Assembly (NCBI RefSeq): GCF_000711965.1
Contig: NZ_JONS01000019.1
Coordinates: forward strand, 1 to 64,000
Source of the DNA: Actinomyces israelii DSM 43320
GTDB taxonomy: Bacteria; Actinomycetota; Actinomycetes; Actinomycetales; Actinomycetaceae
Reading direction: 5' to 3'
Length of the DNA: 64,000 bases
Positions 52,465 through 60,279 of the stretch are shown here, piece by piece. The notes beneath the pieces were generated by a model that saw only the letters and a list, made by a program, of their open reading frames with translations, did not search any database and was not told the DNA's origin. The translations under genes were made by a program, and so were the position numbers. How positions within the stretch are numbered: position 1 is the stretch's first letter; every line of letters begins with the position of its first letter.

Positions 52465-53391
52465 TCAGTGGACGGTTGGCTGAGTGCGGTTCTGCGCGCG
52501 CACGGCGCGGCGCACGGCGACGCGCAGGGCCAGGACGGCGGCCCCTCCCGCCAGGACGGCGCCGGCCGCCACCGCGCCCGCCTGCGCGAGGCGGGAGGCG
52601 GGCGCCGAGGGGCTCGGGCTGCGCTGGAGCGCCCCGGCGGCGCCGACGCCGGTCAGGAGCAGGGAGGTGACGGCGTGCCCGAGGCGCTGGGGCAGGGGCG
52701 CGCCGCGCAGGACGTCGGTCGCGCCCAGGGCGGTGGCGACGAGCACGGGCGGCAGGAGGGCGGCGGCCCGCCCCCTGCCGTTCGTCGGGCCCACCGCCGG
52801 GTCACCGCCGCTGCGCCCCGCCCGCGGTGCGCCCGCAGCGGCGACGCCCAGGGCGAGCAGGGCGGGAGCCGCGCTCAGGGCCGCGGTCTGGGCGGGGCCG
52901 AGGCTCAGGTCGTCGTCGAGGTCGTCGGGGTGGGCCAGGCCCGCCCGCACGGCCAGCGCCCCGAGGTTGAGGTCCCAGCCGATCCCGTAGGCGCGGGGCA
53001 CCAGGACGGGGTCGGCGGGCGAGAAGCTCCGGGCGGCGCGCTCGGACAGCCCTCGCGGGCTGAGGGCGACGGGTACGCCGAGCACACGGCGCACCGGACG
53101 ACACGGCCTCCCGGAGGGCTCGTCGGCCTGGTCGCCGGCGGCGCCGATGAGGGCGGCGGCGTAGCGGTCGGCGGGGCCGTGGGCGGCCAGGGCGGCCTCC
53201 TGCCCCTGAGCGGCCGCGGCCTCGCGCAGGGAGGCGGCGAGCTCGGCCAGGTCCTCCTCGAGGGCGGGCGCGGCATCCCCGAGGCGGGCGCGAACCTGAG
53301 CGACGTAGTCGGCCAGCGGGTCCGCCGCCTCGGCGCCAGGAGCGCCTGCACGGGATGCCCGCTGGTGCTGGTTGCGCAGTGCGGCAGTCAT
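52465..53391 (-). CDS. HAAS and DUF5808 domain membrane protein
   Basis: A 308-residue protein. Residues about 25-90 (DYVAQVRARLGDAAPALEED to HGPADRYAAALIG) are a HAAS-type helical domain, found in proteins encoded next to PadR regulators. Then comes a DUF5808-like block (VLGVPVALSPRGLSERAARS, DPVLVPRAYGIGWDLNLGAL). The second half has about four helices. ATG 53389-53391 overlaps the PadR stop. HAAS proteins are thought to pass a membrane signal to the PadR regulator (family knowledge; direct evidence is limited). Confidence 0.83.
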   Translation of the reverse strand: MTAALRNQHQRASRAGAPGAEAADPLADYVAQVRARLGDAAPALEEDLAELAASLREAAAAQGQEAALAAHGPADRYAAALIGAAGDQADEPSGRPCRPVRRVLGVPVALSPRGLSERAARSFSPADPVLVPRAYGIGWDLNLGALAVRAGLAHPDDLDDDLSLGPAQTAALSAAPALLALGVAAAGAPRAGRSGGDPAVGPTNGRGRAAALLPPVLVATALGATDVLRGAPLPQRLGHAVTSLLLTGVGAAGALQRSPSPSAPASRLAQAGAVAAGAVLAGGAAVLALRVAVRRAVRAQNRTQPTVH

Positions 53392-53747
53392 GACTGCACG
53401 TCCTTTCCGGCGGGGTCCTTCAGGACGTCCGCCATGTCCGAGGCCAGGGCCCGCCAGGTGGCGCGCTGCTCGCTGAGGCGGCCGGCGCCGTCGGGCGTAA
53501 GGTGGTAGTAGCGGCGGGGAGGGCCGGCGGGCGACTCCCGCCAGGTCGTCTCGACGATCCCCTGCCGGCGCAGGCGGGACAGGAGCGGGTAGATGGTGCC
53601 CTGAGGCGCGGCGAGGGCGGGGCGGGCGGCGAGACGCTCGACGAGGGCGCCCCCGTAGACGCCGTCGGGCTCGGAGCGGGCGATGAGCGCCAGGACGGCG
53701 AGCTCCAGGGCTCCCTTGCGGAGCTGGGACTCCCGAGGACGCGCCAT
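53388..53747 (-). CDS. PadR family transcriptional regulator
   Basis: A 119-residue winged-helix repressor. It starts MARPRESQLRKGALELAVLA, and the recognition part is PQGTIYPLLSRLRRQGIVET, then PPRRYYHLTPDGAGRL, the wing signature of PadR. AAGGAGAT (53751-53758) precedes ATG 53745-53747 at ideal distance. It heads a five-gene operon (PadR, HAAS, PLDc_N, ATPase, permease) in which four junctions overlap or nearly touch. It probably represses the operon until a membrane-active signal is sensed. Confidence 0.94.
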   Translation of the reverse strand: MARPRESQLRKGALELAVLALIARSEPDGVYGGALVERLAARPALAAPQGTIYPLLSRLRRQGIVETTWRESPAGPPRRYYHLTPDGAGRLSEQRATWRALASDMADVLKDPAGKDVQS

Positions 53748-53898
53748 AGTCGATCTCCTTACCTTGCGACACCCGCTAGTGTGCATTACAAAGTATGCGG
53801 CGTCAACGCGTCGATGGTGGCCCCGTGAGGCGTGGGCGGGCCGCGGCGGGGCGGGCCGCGCGCCCCGAGCAGAGAACCGTGCGACCGCCGGCCCCGAC

Positions 53899-53941
53899 GG
53901 ACCGATCTCGAGCCGGAACCGGACCGATCTCGGCGGAGGGG
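53899..53941 (+). repeat. Interspersed repeat, copy D
   Basis: CCGATCTCG at 53902-53910 and CCGATCTCGG at 53924-53933, 22 bases apart, with AGCCGGAACCGGA between and CGGAGGGG after. It lies in the 368-base gap between the PadR and pepN starts. The rest of that gap shows no gene. Confidence 0.85.
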
Positions 53942-54115
53942 ACGGGCACCGTGGGGCCCATCGGCCGGCGGGACCCCGTCCCGCCGCACCCACCGCGAGT
54001 CGCCGCCGCGCGAGATGAGAGGATGTCGCCCGATGTCCGCCGCGCCGTCATCATCAGCGCCACCGCGGACCGGCGGCCCCGCCGCCCGCCCGTTCCACCA
54101 CATCAAGGAGCACTT

Positions 54116-56713
54116 ATGCCCGGTCAGAACCTGACCCGCGAGGAGGCGAGCGCCCGCGCCGGCCTCGTCACCGCCACGAGCTACGACATCGCCCTGGATC
54201 TCAGCGGCGCCGCCGACCCGGCGCAGGAGACCTTCCGATCCACGACGACGGCGCGCTTCTCGGCCGCCTCGACCGGCCCCGGCGCGGTCACCTTCATCGA
54301 CCTGATCGCCCCACGGGTGCGCTCGATCGTCCTCAACGGCCGTGAGCTCGACCCGGCCGAGGCCTACGTCGACTCCCGCATCGTGCTGGCCGACCTGGCC
54401 GCCGACAACGAGCTCACCGTCGTCGCCGACTGCGCCTACATGCACACCGGGGAGGGGCTGCACCGCTTCACCGACCCGGCGGACTGCGAGACCTACCTGT
54501 ACTCCCAGTTCGAGGTGCCCGACGCCCGCCGCGTCTTCGCCGTCTTCGAGCAGCCCGACATCAAGGCCTCCTTCGCCTTCACGGTGAGCGTGCCCGAGGG
54601 CTGGACCGTCCTGTCCAACTCCCCCACTCCCGAGCCGAGGGCCGTCGGCGGCGCGAGCGTCTTCGACTTCGCCCCCACCGAGCCGATCAGCTCCTACATC
54701 ACGGCGATCGTCGCCGGCCCCTACCGGGGCGCCACCGACGAGTACCGGGCGGCCGACGGGCGCGTCGTCCCGCTGGGCGTCTACTGCCGCGCCTCGCTGG
54801 CCGCCCACATGGACGCGGGCGAGATCCTGGAGATGACCCGCAAGGGCTTCGCCTACTACGAGGAGCTCTTCGGCACCCCCTACGCCTTCGCCAAGTACGA
54901 CCAGGTCTTCGTACCGGAGTTCAACGCGGGAGCCATGGAGAACGCCGGGTGCGTCACCCACCGCGACGACTACGTCTTCCGCTCCCGGCCTGTCGAGGCG
55001 CGCGTGGAGCGCCGGGCCGTCACCATCCTCCACGAGCTCGCCCACATGTGGTTCGGAGACATGGTGACCATGAAGTGGTGGAACGACCTGTGGCTCAATG
55101 AGTCCTTCGCCGAGTACACCTCCACGCTCGCCGTGGCCGAGACCACGCGCTTCACCGACGCCTGGACCACCTTCCAGACCATTGAGAAGGGCTGGGCCTA
55201 CAACCAGGACCAACTCTCCTCCACCCACCCGGTGGCCGCCGAGATCAACGACCTGCACGACGTGGAGGTGAACTTCGACGGCATCACCTACGCCAAGGGC
55301 GCCTCCGTCCTGGCGGCCCTGGTGGGCTACGTGGGCCGGGAGAGCTTCTTCAAGGGCATTAAGAAATACCTGGCCGCCCACGCCTACGCCAACGCCACCC
55401 TGGCCGACCTGCTGGCCGAGCTGGAGGCCACCAGCGGCCGCGACCTGGGCGCGTGGACGCGGGTGTGGCTCCAGGAGGCGGGCGTGACCACGCTGCGCAT
55501 GGCTGTGGAGACCGACGACGACGGCGTCATCACCTCCGCAGCCGTCCTCCAGGAGATCCCCGCCGGCTCGCCGGCCACCCTGCGCCCGCACCGCGTGGCC
55601 ATCGGCTCCTACACGCTGACCGGCCGGGGCGAGCGGGCCCGCCTGGAGCGCACCGGCCGCGTCGAGCTCGACGTCGACGGGGCGAGCACGCCGGTGCCCG
55701 GGCTCGTCGGGACGCGCCGCGCCGACGTCCTCGTCCTCAACGACGACGACCTCACCTACGCCAAGGTGCGCCTGGACGAGGACTCGCTGGCCACGGGCCT
55801 GGAGAAGGTGGACGCCTTCGCCGAGTCGCTGCCCCGCTCGGTGCTGCTGGCCTCCGCGTGGGACCTGGTGCGCGACGGCGAGCTGCCGGCGTCCCGCTTC
55901 CTGGCTGCGGCGCTCGCCGCGCTGCGAGTGGAGACCCACTCCTCGGTCGTCCAGGGCCTGCTGAGCCGGGTCACCACCTGCCTGAGCCACTACCTGCCCC
56001 AGGCGGACCGCGCGCCGGCCGCCTCGGCGACGGCGGAGACGCTGCTCGCCCTCGCCCGTGCCGCCGAGGCCGGCGGGGACGCCCAGCTCCAGCTGGTGCG
56101 CGCCGTCGCCGAGCACGCCGTGACCGAGGAGCAGACCGCGGCGGTGGCTGCCTGGCTCGACGGCTCGGAGCCTCTCGAGGGGCTCGTCGTCGATCAGGAC
56201 CTGCGCTGGGAGCTGCTCATCGGCCTGGTGGCCGCGGGCCGGGCGGGCGAGGCCGAGATCGCCGCCGAGGAGGGCCGGGACCGGACGACGACGGGCCGCG
56301 AGCGCGCCGCCCAGGCGCGGGCCTGCGTCCCGACGCCCGAGGCCAAGGCCGCCGCCTGGCGCAGGCTCGTGGAGGACTCCTCCATGCCCAACGAGACCCA
56401 GGTCAAGATGCTGCGCGGATTCCGCAGCGTCGAGCGCAGCCCGGAGCTGCTCGCGCCCTTCGTCCAGGAGTACGTCCGCCAGGCGGACGCCATCTGGGAC
56501 ACGCGCACCTTCCACATGGCCGACAACCTGCTCACCGCGCTGTGGTCCCCGGCCACGGTCGGCCTGGAGGGAGCGGACCCGATCGGCGCCCTGGAGGGCT
56601 GGCTGGCCTCCCACCGGGAGGCGCCCGCGGCCCTCCGCCGGATCATCTCGGAGAACCTCGACAACACCCGCCGGGTGGCCGGTGCGCAGGCCTGCGAGGC
56701 CGCCGCGCACTGA
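54116..56713 (+). CDS. pepN: Aminopeptidase N (M1 family)
   Basis: An 865-residue zinc aminopeptidase. The exopeptidase motif is GAMEN (272-276). Zinc ligands are H306 and H310 in HELAHMWFGD and E329 in NESFAEY, the exact HExxH-x18-E spacing. The C-terminal half is the ERAP1-like helical domain of actinobacterial PepN. ATG 54116 has AAGGAG (54105-54110). It removes N-terminal residues from peptides in the cytoplasm. It stands alone, with copy D of the repeat upstream and a strong terminator downstream. Confidence 0.97.
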   Translation: MPGQNLTREEASARAGLVTATSYDIALDLSGAADPAQETFRSTTTARFSAASTGPGAVTFIDLIAPRVRSIVLNGRELDPAEAYVDSRIVLADLAADNELTVVADCAYMHTGEGLHRFTDPADCETYLYSQFEVPDARRVFAVFEQPDIKASFAFTVSVPEGWTVLSNSPTPEPRAVGGASVFDFAPTEPISSYITAIVAGPYRGATDEYRAADGRVVPLGVYCRASLAAHMDAGEILEMTRKGFAYYEELFGTPYAFAKYDQVFVPEFNAGAMENAGCVTHRDDYVFRSRPVEARVERRAVTILHELAHMWFGDMVTMKWWNDLWLNESFAEYTSTLAVAETTRFTDAWTTFQTIEKGWAYNQDQLSSTHPVAAEINDLHDVEVNFDGITYAKGASVLAALVGYVGRESFFKGIKKYLAAHAYANATLADLLAELEATSGRDLGAWTRVWLQEAGVTTLRMAVETDDDGVITSAAVLQEIPAGSPATLRPHRVAIGSYTLTGRGERARLERTGRVELDVDGASTPVPGLVGTRRADVLVLNDDDLTYAKVRLDEDSLATGLEKVDAFAESLPRSVLLASAWDLVRDGELPASRFLAAALAALRVETHSSVVQGLLSRVTTCLSHYLPQADRAPAASATAETLLALARAAEAGGDAQLQLVRAVAEHAVTEEQTAAVAAWLDGSEPLEGLVVDQDLRWELLIGLVAAGRAGEAEIAAEEGRDRTTTGRERAAQARACVPTPEAKAAAWRRLVEDSSMPNETQVKMLRGFRSVERSPELLAPFVQEYVRQADAIWDTRTFHMADNLLTALWSPATVGLEGADPIGALEGWLASHREAPAALRRIISENLDNTRRVAGAQACEAAAH

Positions 56714-56739
56714 GGACCCGTGACCCGTGCCCCCGCCCG

Positions 56740-56776
56740 CCGGGGCCCGGCGCTCCGCGAGCGCCGGGCCCCGGCG
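56740..56776. terminator. Bidirectional terminator between pepN and the EIIC gene
   Basis: GCCGGGGCCCGGCGCTC (56740-56756) pairs perfectly with 56760-56776 around CGC. The two flanking genes converge on it. Confidence 0.9.
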
Positions 56777-56784
56777 CGTGCGCG

Positions 56785-58287
56785 CTACTTCTTCGCGGCC
56801 CTTGCGCTCCCGGCGCTCTTCTCACTCTCCGCGGCCTGGGCGCCCGGCGCCTCCTTGGCGCCGGTCCTGCCGGGCCTCCCGGCGACGGCGGCCTGGGCGT
56901 CCTTGAAGGCGTCGGCGTCGTCGTCCTCGCGGCCGGGCGTCCTGAAGCCGAACCGCGTAATGAGGAAGCGGAACAGGAAGTAGTAGATGACGGCGTATAC
57001 CAGGCCGATCAGGACCAGCAGGACCGGGCCGGCGAGGGCGCCGCCGGACAGCTCGGCGGACTTGCCGAAGTTGATGAGGTAGTCGATGCCGCCGGCGGAG
57101 AAGGAGAAGCCGTCCTTGATGCCCAGGGCGTTGACCAGGGCCAGCGCGGTGCCCGTGAGCACCGCGTGGACCAGGTAGAGCGGGAAGGCGACGTAGGCGA
57201 AGGCGTACTCCAGGGGCTCGGTGATGCCGGTGAGGAAGGCCGTCAGCGCCACCGAGATCATGAGGGCGCCGGTGGCCCTGCGCCTGGAGGGCCTGGCCGT
57301 GCGCCACATGGCCAGGGCGGCCGCGGGCAGGGCGAACATCATGATCGGGAAGAAGCCCGTCATGAAGGTCCCGGTCCAGGTGTTGGTCCCCTCCACGCCG
57401 GAGAAGAAGCAGGTCAGGTCGCCGTGAGCGGTCTGACCGGTGGCGGTGGTGCAGTCGCCGAGCTGGAACCACGGGATGGAGTTGACCAGGTGGTGCAGGC
57501 CGAGGGGGATGAGCAGGCGGTTGACGGTGCCGAAGACGAAGGCGGCCAGGGCGGCGCCGGCGCCGCCCTGGGTGCCGGCGCGCATGAGCCAGCCGCCGAC
57601 CTGCTCGTTGATGAGCCAGTTGAAGGCGGGGTAGAGGGCGCCCATGACAATGGCGATGCCGACGGCGGCCACCGAGGTCACGATCGGCACGAAGCGGCGG
57701 CCGCCGAAGAAGGCCAGCCAGTCGGGCAGCTTGATCCGGTAGAACCGCTGCCACAGCAGCGCAGCGGTCAGGCCGATAATGATGCCGCCGAGCACGCCGT
57801 AGTTGATGGGGGTCTGGGTGGGCAGCTCGCAGACGCTCACGCCCTGGTTCCAGGGGCCGACCTGGGCGATGGCGTCCGACGCCGGGTCGAAGCCGTGGAG
57901 GCAGTCGAGCTGCTCCTGGGTGGGGGCGGGCGGCTTGCCCATGACCAGGGGCGCCATGACCCACAGGACGCCCTGGTACACCAGGTAGCCGAACAGTCCC
58001 GCCACTGCGGTGGACCCGTCGGACCTCCGGGCGAAGCCGACGGCCACGCCCACCGCGAAGATGAGGGCGAGGTTGCTGAAGACGGCGTTGCCGGCGGCCA
58101 GGAGCACGTCGGCGACCGGCTGCACCCAGCTCAGGTGCCCGGCGACGCCGTCCGCGCCGAGCATGTCGGCCTGCCCGAGGCGCAGCAGGAGGCCGGCGGC
58201 GGGCAGCGTCGCAATGGGCAGCATGAGGGAGCGCCCGAGCCGCTGGGCGGCTGCGAAGGCACCGCCCGACTTCTTCTTGTCAGACAC
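56785..58287 (-). CDS. PTS EIIC permease, N-acetylglucosamine/glucose family
   Basis: A 500-residue membrane permease of the sugar phosphotransferase system. The opening is QRLGRSLMLPIATLPAAGLLLRLGQ, with GVAVGFARRSDGSTAVAGLFGYLV, INYGVLGGIIIGLTAALL, GLHHLVNSIPWFQ and the substrate/phosphoryl motif GITEPLEYAFAYVAFPLY. No EIIB or EIIA domain is fused: the C-terminal about 60 residues are an Ala/Asp/Glu-rich tail. Separate EIIB and EIIA genes follow at 59567, 59794 and 62675. The HHLVNSIPWFQ block favours N-acetylglucosamine over glucose. A palindrome at 58387-58404 upstream is a probable GntR site. Confidence 0.92.
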   Translation of the reverse strand: MSDKKKSGGAFAAAQRLGRSLMLPIATLPAAGLLLRLGQADMLGADGVAGHLSWVQPVADVLLAAGNAVFSNLALIFAVGVAVGFARRSDGSTAVAGLFGYLVYQGVLWVMAPLVMGKPPAPTQEQLDCLHGFDPASDAIAQVGPWNQGVSVCELPTQTPINYGVLGGIIIGLTAALLWQRFYRIKLPDWLAFFGGRRFVPIVTSVAAVGIAIVMGALYPAFNWLINEQVGGWLMRAGTQGGAGAALAAFVFGTVNRLLIPLGLHHLVNSIPWFQLGDCTTATGQTAHGDLTCFFSGVEGTNTWTGTFMTGFFPIMMFALPAAALAMWRTARPSRRRATGALMISVALTAFLTGITEPLEYAFAYVAFPLYLVHAVLTGTALALVNALGIKDGFSFSAGGIDYLINFGKSAELSGGALAGPVLLVLIGLVYAVIYYFLFRFLITRFGFRTPGREDDDADAFKDAQAAVAGRPGRTGAKEAPGAQAAESEKSAGSARAAKK

Positions 58288-58386
58288 GATGATCTCCAGT
58301 CTCGGGATGGCGGGGCGGCTGTGCCCCGCAGGGGGATCCGTCGCTCGCGGAAGCGACGCGGCCAGTCGCGCTCAGGCCGAACACGT

Positions 58387-58404
58387 CTGGACCAGTGGGT
58401 CCAG
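58387..58404. promoter_or_regulatory. Operator-like palindrome between EIIC and GntR genes
   Basis: CTGGACC (58387-58393) and GGTCCAG (58398-58404) pair perfectly around AGTG. It resembles the DasR (GntR/HutC) dre site, although it has TGGACC where dre has TGGTCT. It lies 100 bases upstream of the EIIC start, within the 365-base divergent gap, which holds no gene. Confidence 0.6.
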
Positions 58405-58652
58405 CAAAGCCCCGCGGGCGCCGGAAGTCAAGCGACGATCAAGCCAAAATTCGGGGAGCAGCTACGAGACCATCCACCACTGTGGAGCAGCACCGGTCCG
58501 CACCAGCTGCGGAGCCGTCCGCGAAACGGGCGGAAGGCGCCCCCGCGAAACACCACCGGGCCGCTGCCGAGAGGGCACAATGGCCCGTGTCCGGCGCCCA
58601 CTGGCGGGCCGCCCGACTCCGCCCGGTTCCCGATCGACCTGTAAGTACCGCC

Positions 58653-59420
58653 ATGCCCACCACGCCCAACGAGCCCGGCTCACCGACCCCCGCGAAGTAC
58701 GTCGTCGTGCGCGACCATCTTCTCGAGCTCATCGCCCAGGGCCTCGCTCCGGGGGCCTCTGTGCCCTCCGAGCGCGAGCTGTGCGAGAGCTTCGGCGTGT
58801 CCCGCATGACCGTGCGACAGGCGATCGACACCCTCGTCGTCGACGGCGTGCTGGAGCGCCAGCAGGGGCGCGGCACCTTCGTCGCGCCGCCCAAGCTCGA
58901 CCTGCAGGTGCGGCTGACCTCCTTCTCCGAGGAGATGAGGCGGCGCGGCATGGAGCCGGGCGCCGTCTTCCTGACCGCCGAGACGGCCCCCGCCGACGCC
59001 GCCGTCGCCGAGGCGCTGGAGATCGGCGCCGGGGACGAGGTCCACCATCTGCATCGCCTGCTGACCGCGGACTCCGTCCCCATGGCGATCGAGGAGAGCT
59101 GGGTCCCGGCCGGCCTCCTGCCGGACCTGCTCGAGGGGCCCCTGCCCTTCTCCGTCTACGCCGAGCTGACCGAGCGGGGACTGGCCCCGCAGTGGGGCGA
59201 GGACGTGATCGAGGGACGGGCCGCCACCGCCGACGAGGCGGTCCTGCTCGGCGTGGCCGAGCGGGCCCCGTCCCTGGACATCACCCGGCGGACCTTCCAC
59301 GACCATCTCGCCGTGGACTACTCGCGCACCCTGTACCGGGCCGACCGCTACACGCTGTGGGTGCCGGTCGCGGCGCCCGGTCCGCGCCGTCGTCGCCCCC
59401 GTCCCGTCCGGGACGCCTGA
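58653..59420 (+). CDS. GntR/HutC family regulator (DasR-like)
   Basis: A 255-residue repressor. The winged HTH is KYVVVRDHLLELIAQGLAPG to SVPSERELCESFGVSRMTVRQAIDTLVVDGVLE in outline, then RQQGRGTFVAPPK. The UTRA sensor domain follows (RLTSFSEEMRRRGMEPG, ALEIGAGDEVHHLHRLL, PMAIEESWVP, VDYSRTLYRADRYTLWV). In Streptomyces, DasR responds to glucosamine-6-phosphate and controls GlcNAc PTS genes. The gene order here (EIIC divergent, EIIB and EIIA downstream) is that of such a regulon. Start ATG 58653 was chosen because the KYVVVRDHLL block follows at normal distance. Confidence 0.92.
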   Translation: MPTTPNEPGSPTPAKYVVVRDHLLELIAQGLAPGASVPSERELCESFGVSRMTVRQAIDTLVVDGVLERQQGRGTFVAPPKLDLQVRLTSFSEEMRRRGMEPGAVFLTAETAPADAAVAEALEIGAGDEVHHLHRLLTADSVPMAIEESWVPAGLLPDLLEGPLPFSVYAELTERGLAPQWGEDVIEGRAATADEAVLLGVAERAPSLDITRRTFHDHLAVDYSRTLYRADRYTLWVPVAAPGPRRRRPRPVRDA

Positions 59421-59465
59421 GACCGGGCCGGGATGGACATGCCGCCGAAGTCGAGTACGATAACC

Positions 59466-59481
59466 AGTGGTATGGACCACC
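59466..59481. promoter_or_regulatory. dre-like site upstream of EIIB
   Basis: AGTGGTATGGACCACC matches the published DasR site AGTGGTCTAGACCACT at 13 of 16 bases, 85 bases upstream of the EIIB start and 45 bases after the GntR gene. It is the best match to a known operator in this part of the window. Confidence 0.7.
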
Positions 59482-59566
59482 GGCACGGGGTCCTGCCGGG
59501 CGACGGCGCCCGCCGGTCACCGCCCTCACCGCTGCCCGGCTGCGGCCGGCCGATCCAGGAGGACAC

Positions 59567-59797
59567 ATGTCCCAGGCCCAGAGCATCGTCGACGCCCTCG
59601 GGGGGCTCGACAACATTGTCGAGATCGAGCCCTGCATCACCCGTCTGCGGTGCGAGCTGGACGACGCCTCGATCGTCGACGAGGCCGGTCTCAGGGCCGC
59701 CGGCGCCCACGGCGTGCTCGCGCTCGGCAACAACGTCCAGGTCGTCGTCGGCCCCAACGCGGACGCCATCGCCGAGGACATCGAGGACCTGCGGTGA
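59567..59797 (+). CDS. PTS EIIB single-domain protein, copy 1
   Basis: A 76-residue EIIB of the glucose/GlcNAc family. The phosphorylated Cys is C23 in IEPCITRLRCEL, and the family end motif is VLALGNNVQVVVGPNADAIA. AGGAGG precedes ATG 59567. It accepts phosphate from EIIA and passes it to sugar bound by EIIC. Its end overlaps the EIIA start (GTGA). It is about 60% identical to the second EIIB at 62675. Confidence 0.94.
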   Translation: MSQAQSIVDALGGLDNIVEIEPCITRLRCELDDASIVDEAGLRAAGAHGVLALGNNVQVVVGPNADAIAEDIEDLR

Positions 59798-60255
59798 TCC
59801 TGACCGTCCGGGCGCCCCTGTCCGGGACGGTCGTCGCCATCGAGGACGTTCCCGACCCGGTCTTCTCGGGCAGGCTCGTCGGGCCGGGCCTGGCCATCGA
59901 CCCCGACCGCGAGGCGGGCGCCCCCGTCACCGCGGTCGCGCCGATCTCGGGCACCCTGTCCAAGATCCACCCGCACGCCTACGTCGTCGTCGCCCCCGGG
60001 GGGCGCGGCGTGCTCGTCCACCTCGGTCTGGACACGGTCCAGCTGGGCGGGAGGGGCTTCACGCTCCACGCCGCCGAGGGCGACCCGGTCGCCGTGGGCG
60101 ACCCGGTCGTGACCTGGTCGCCCGCGGATGTCGAGGCCGGCGGACGCAGCCCGATCGTCCCGGTGGTCGCCCTCGACGCCGAGGAGGGGGCGCTCACGAC
60201 GGCCCGCGCCGGCCAGACCCTGGCCAGCGGCGCCGTGGCCTGCACCTGGTCCTGA
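59794..60255 (+). CDS. PTS EIIA protein, glucose family
   Basis: A 153-residue EIIA of the Crr type. It starts MILTVRAPLSGTVVAIEDVPDPVFSGRL in outline, and the phosphorylated His is H76 in GVLVHLGLDTVQL. The second His that assists transfer is in SKIHPHAYVVV. It ends with the family motif TLASGAVACTW. GTG 59794 overlaps the EIIB stop by four bases. It takes phosphate from HPr and could also act as a regulatory protein, as Crr does elsewhere. Confidence 0.94.
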   Translation: MILTVRAPLSGTVVAIEDVPDPVFSGRLVGPGLAIDPDREAGAPVTAVAPISGTLSKIHPHAYVVVAPGGRGVLVHLGLDTVQLGGRGFTLHAAEGDPVAVGDPVVTWSPADVEAGGRSPIVPVVALDAEEGALTTARAGQTLASGAVACTWS

Positions 60256-60279
60256 CGGCGCCCCGGCCGGACCCGCGGG

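Noticed and set aside
53786-56710. 974-codon open frame on the - strand
   Set aside because: Antisense to pepN, which has complete zinc and GAMEN motifs on the + strand.
55453-58644. 1063-codon open frame on the + strand
   Set aside because: It is out of frame in pepN and antisense to the EIIC gene, with no motif and extreme composition.
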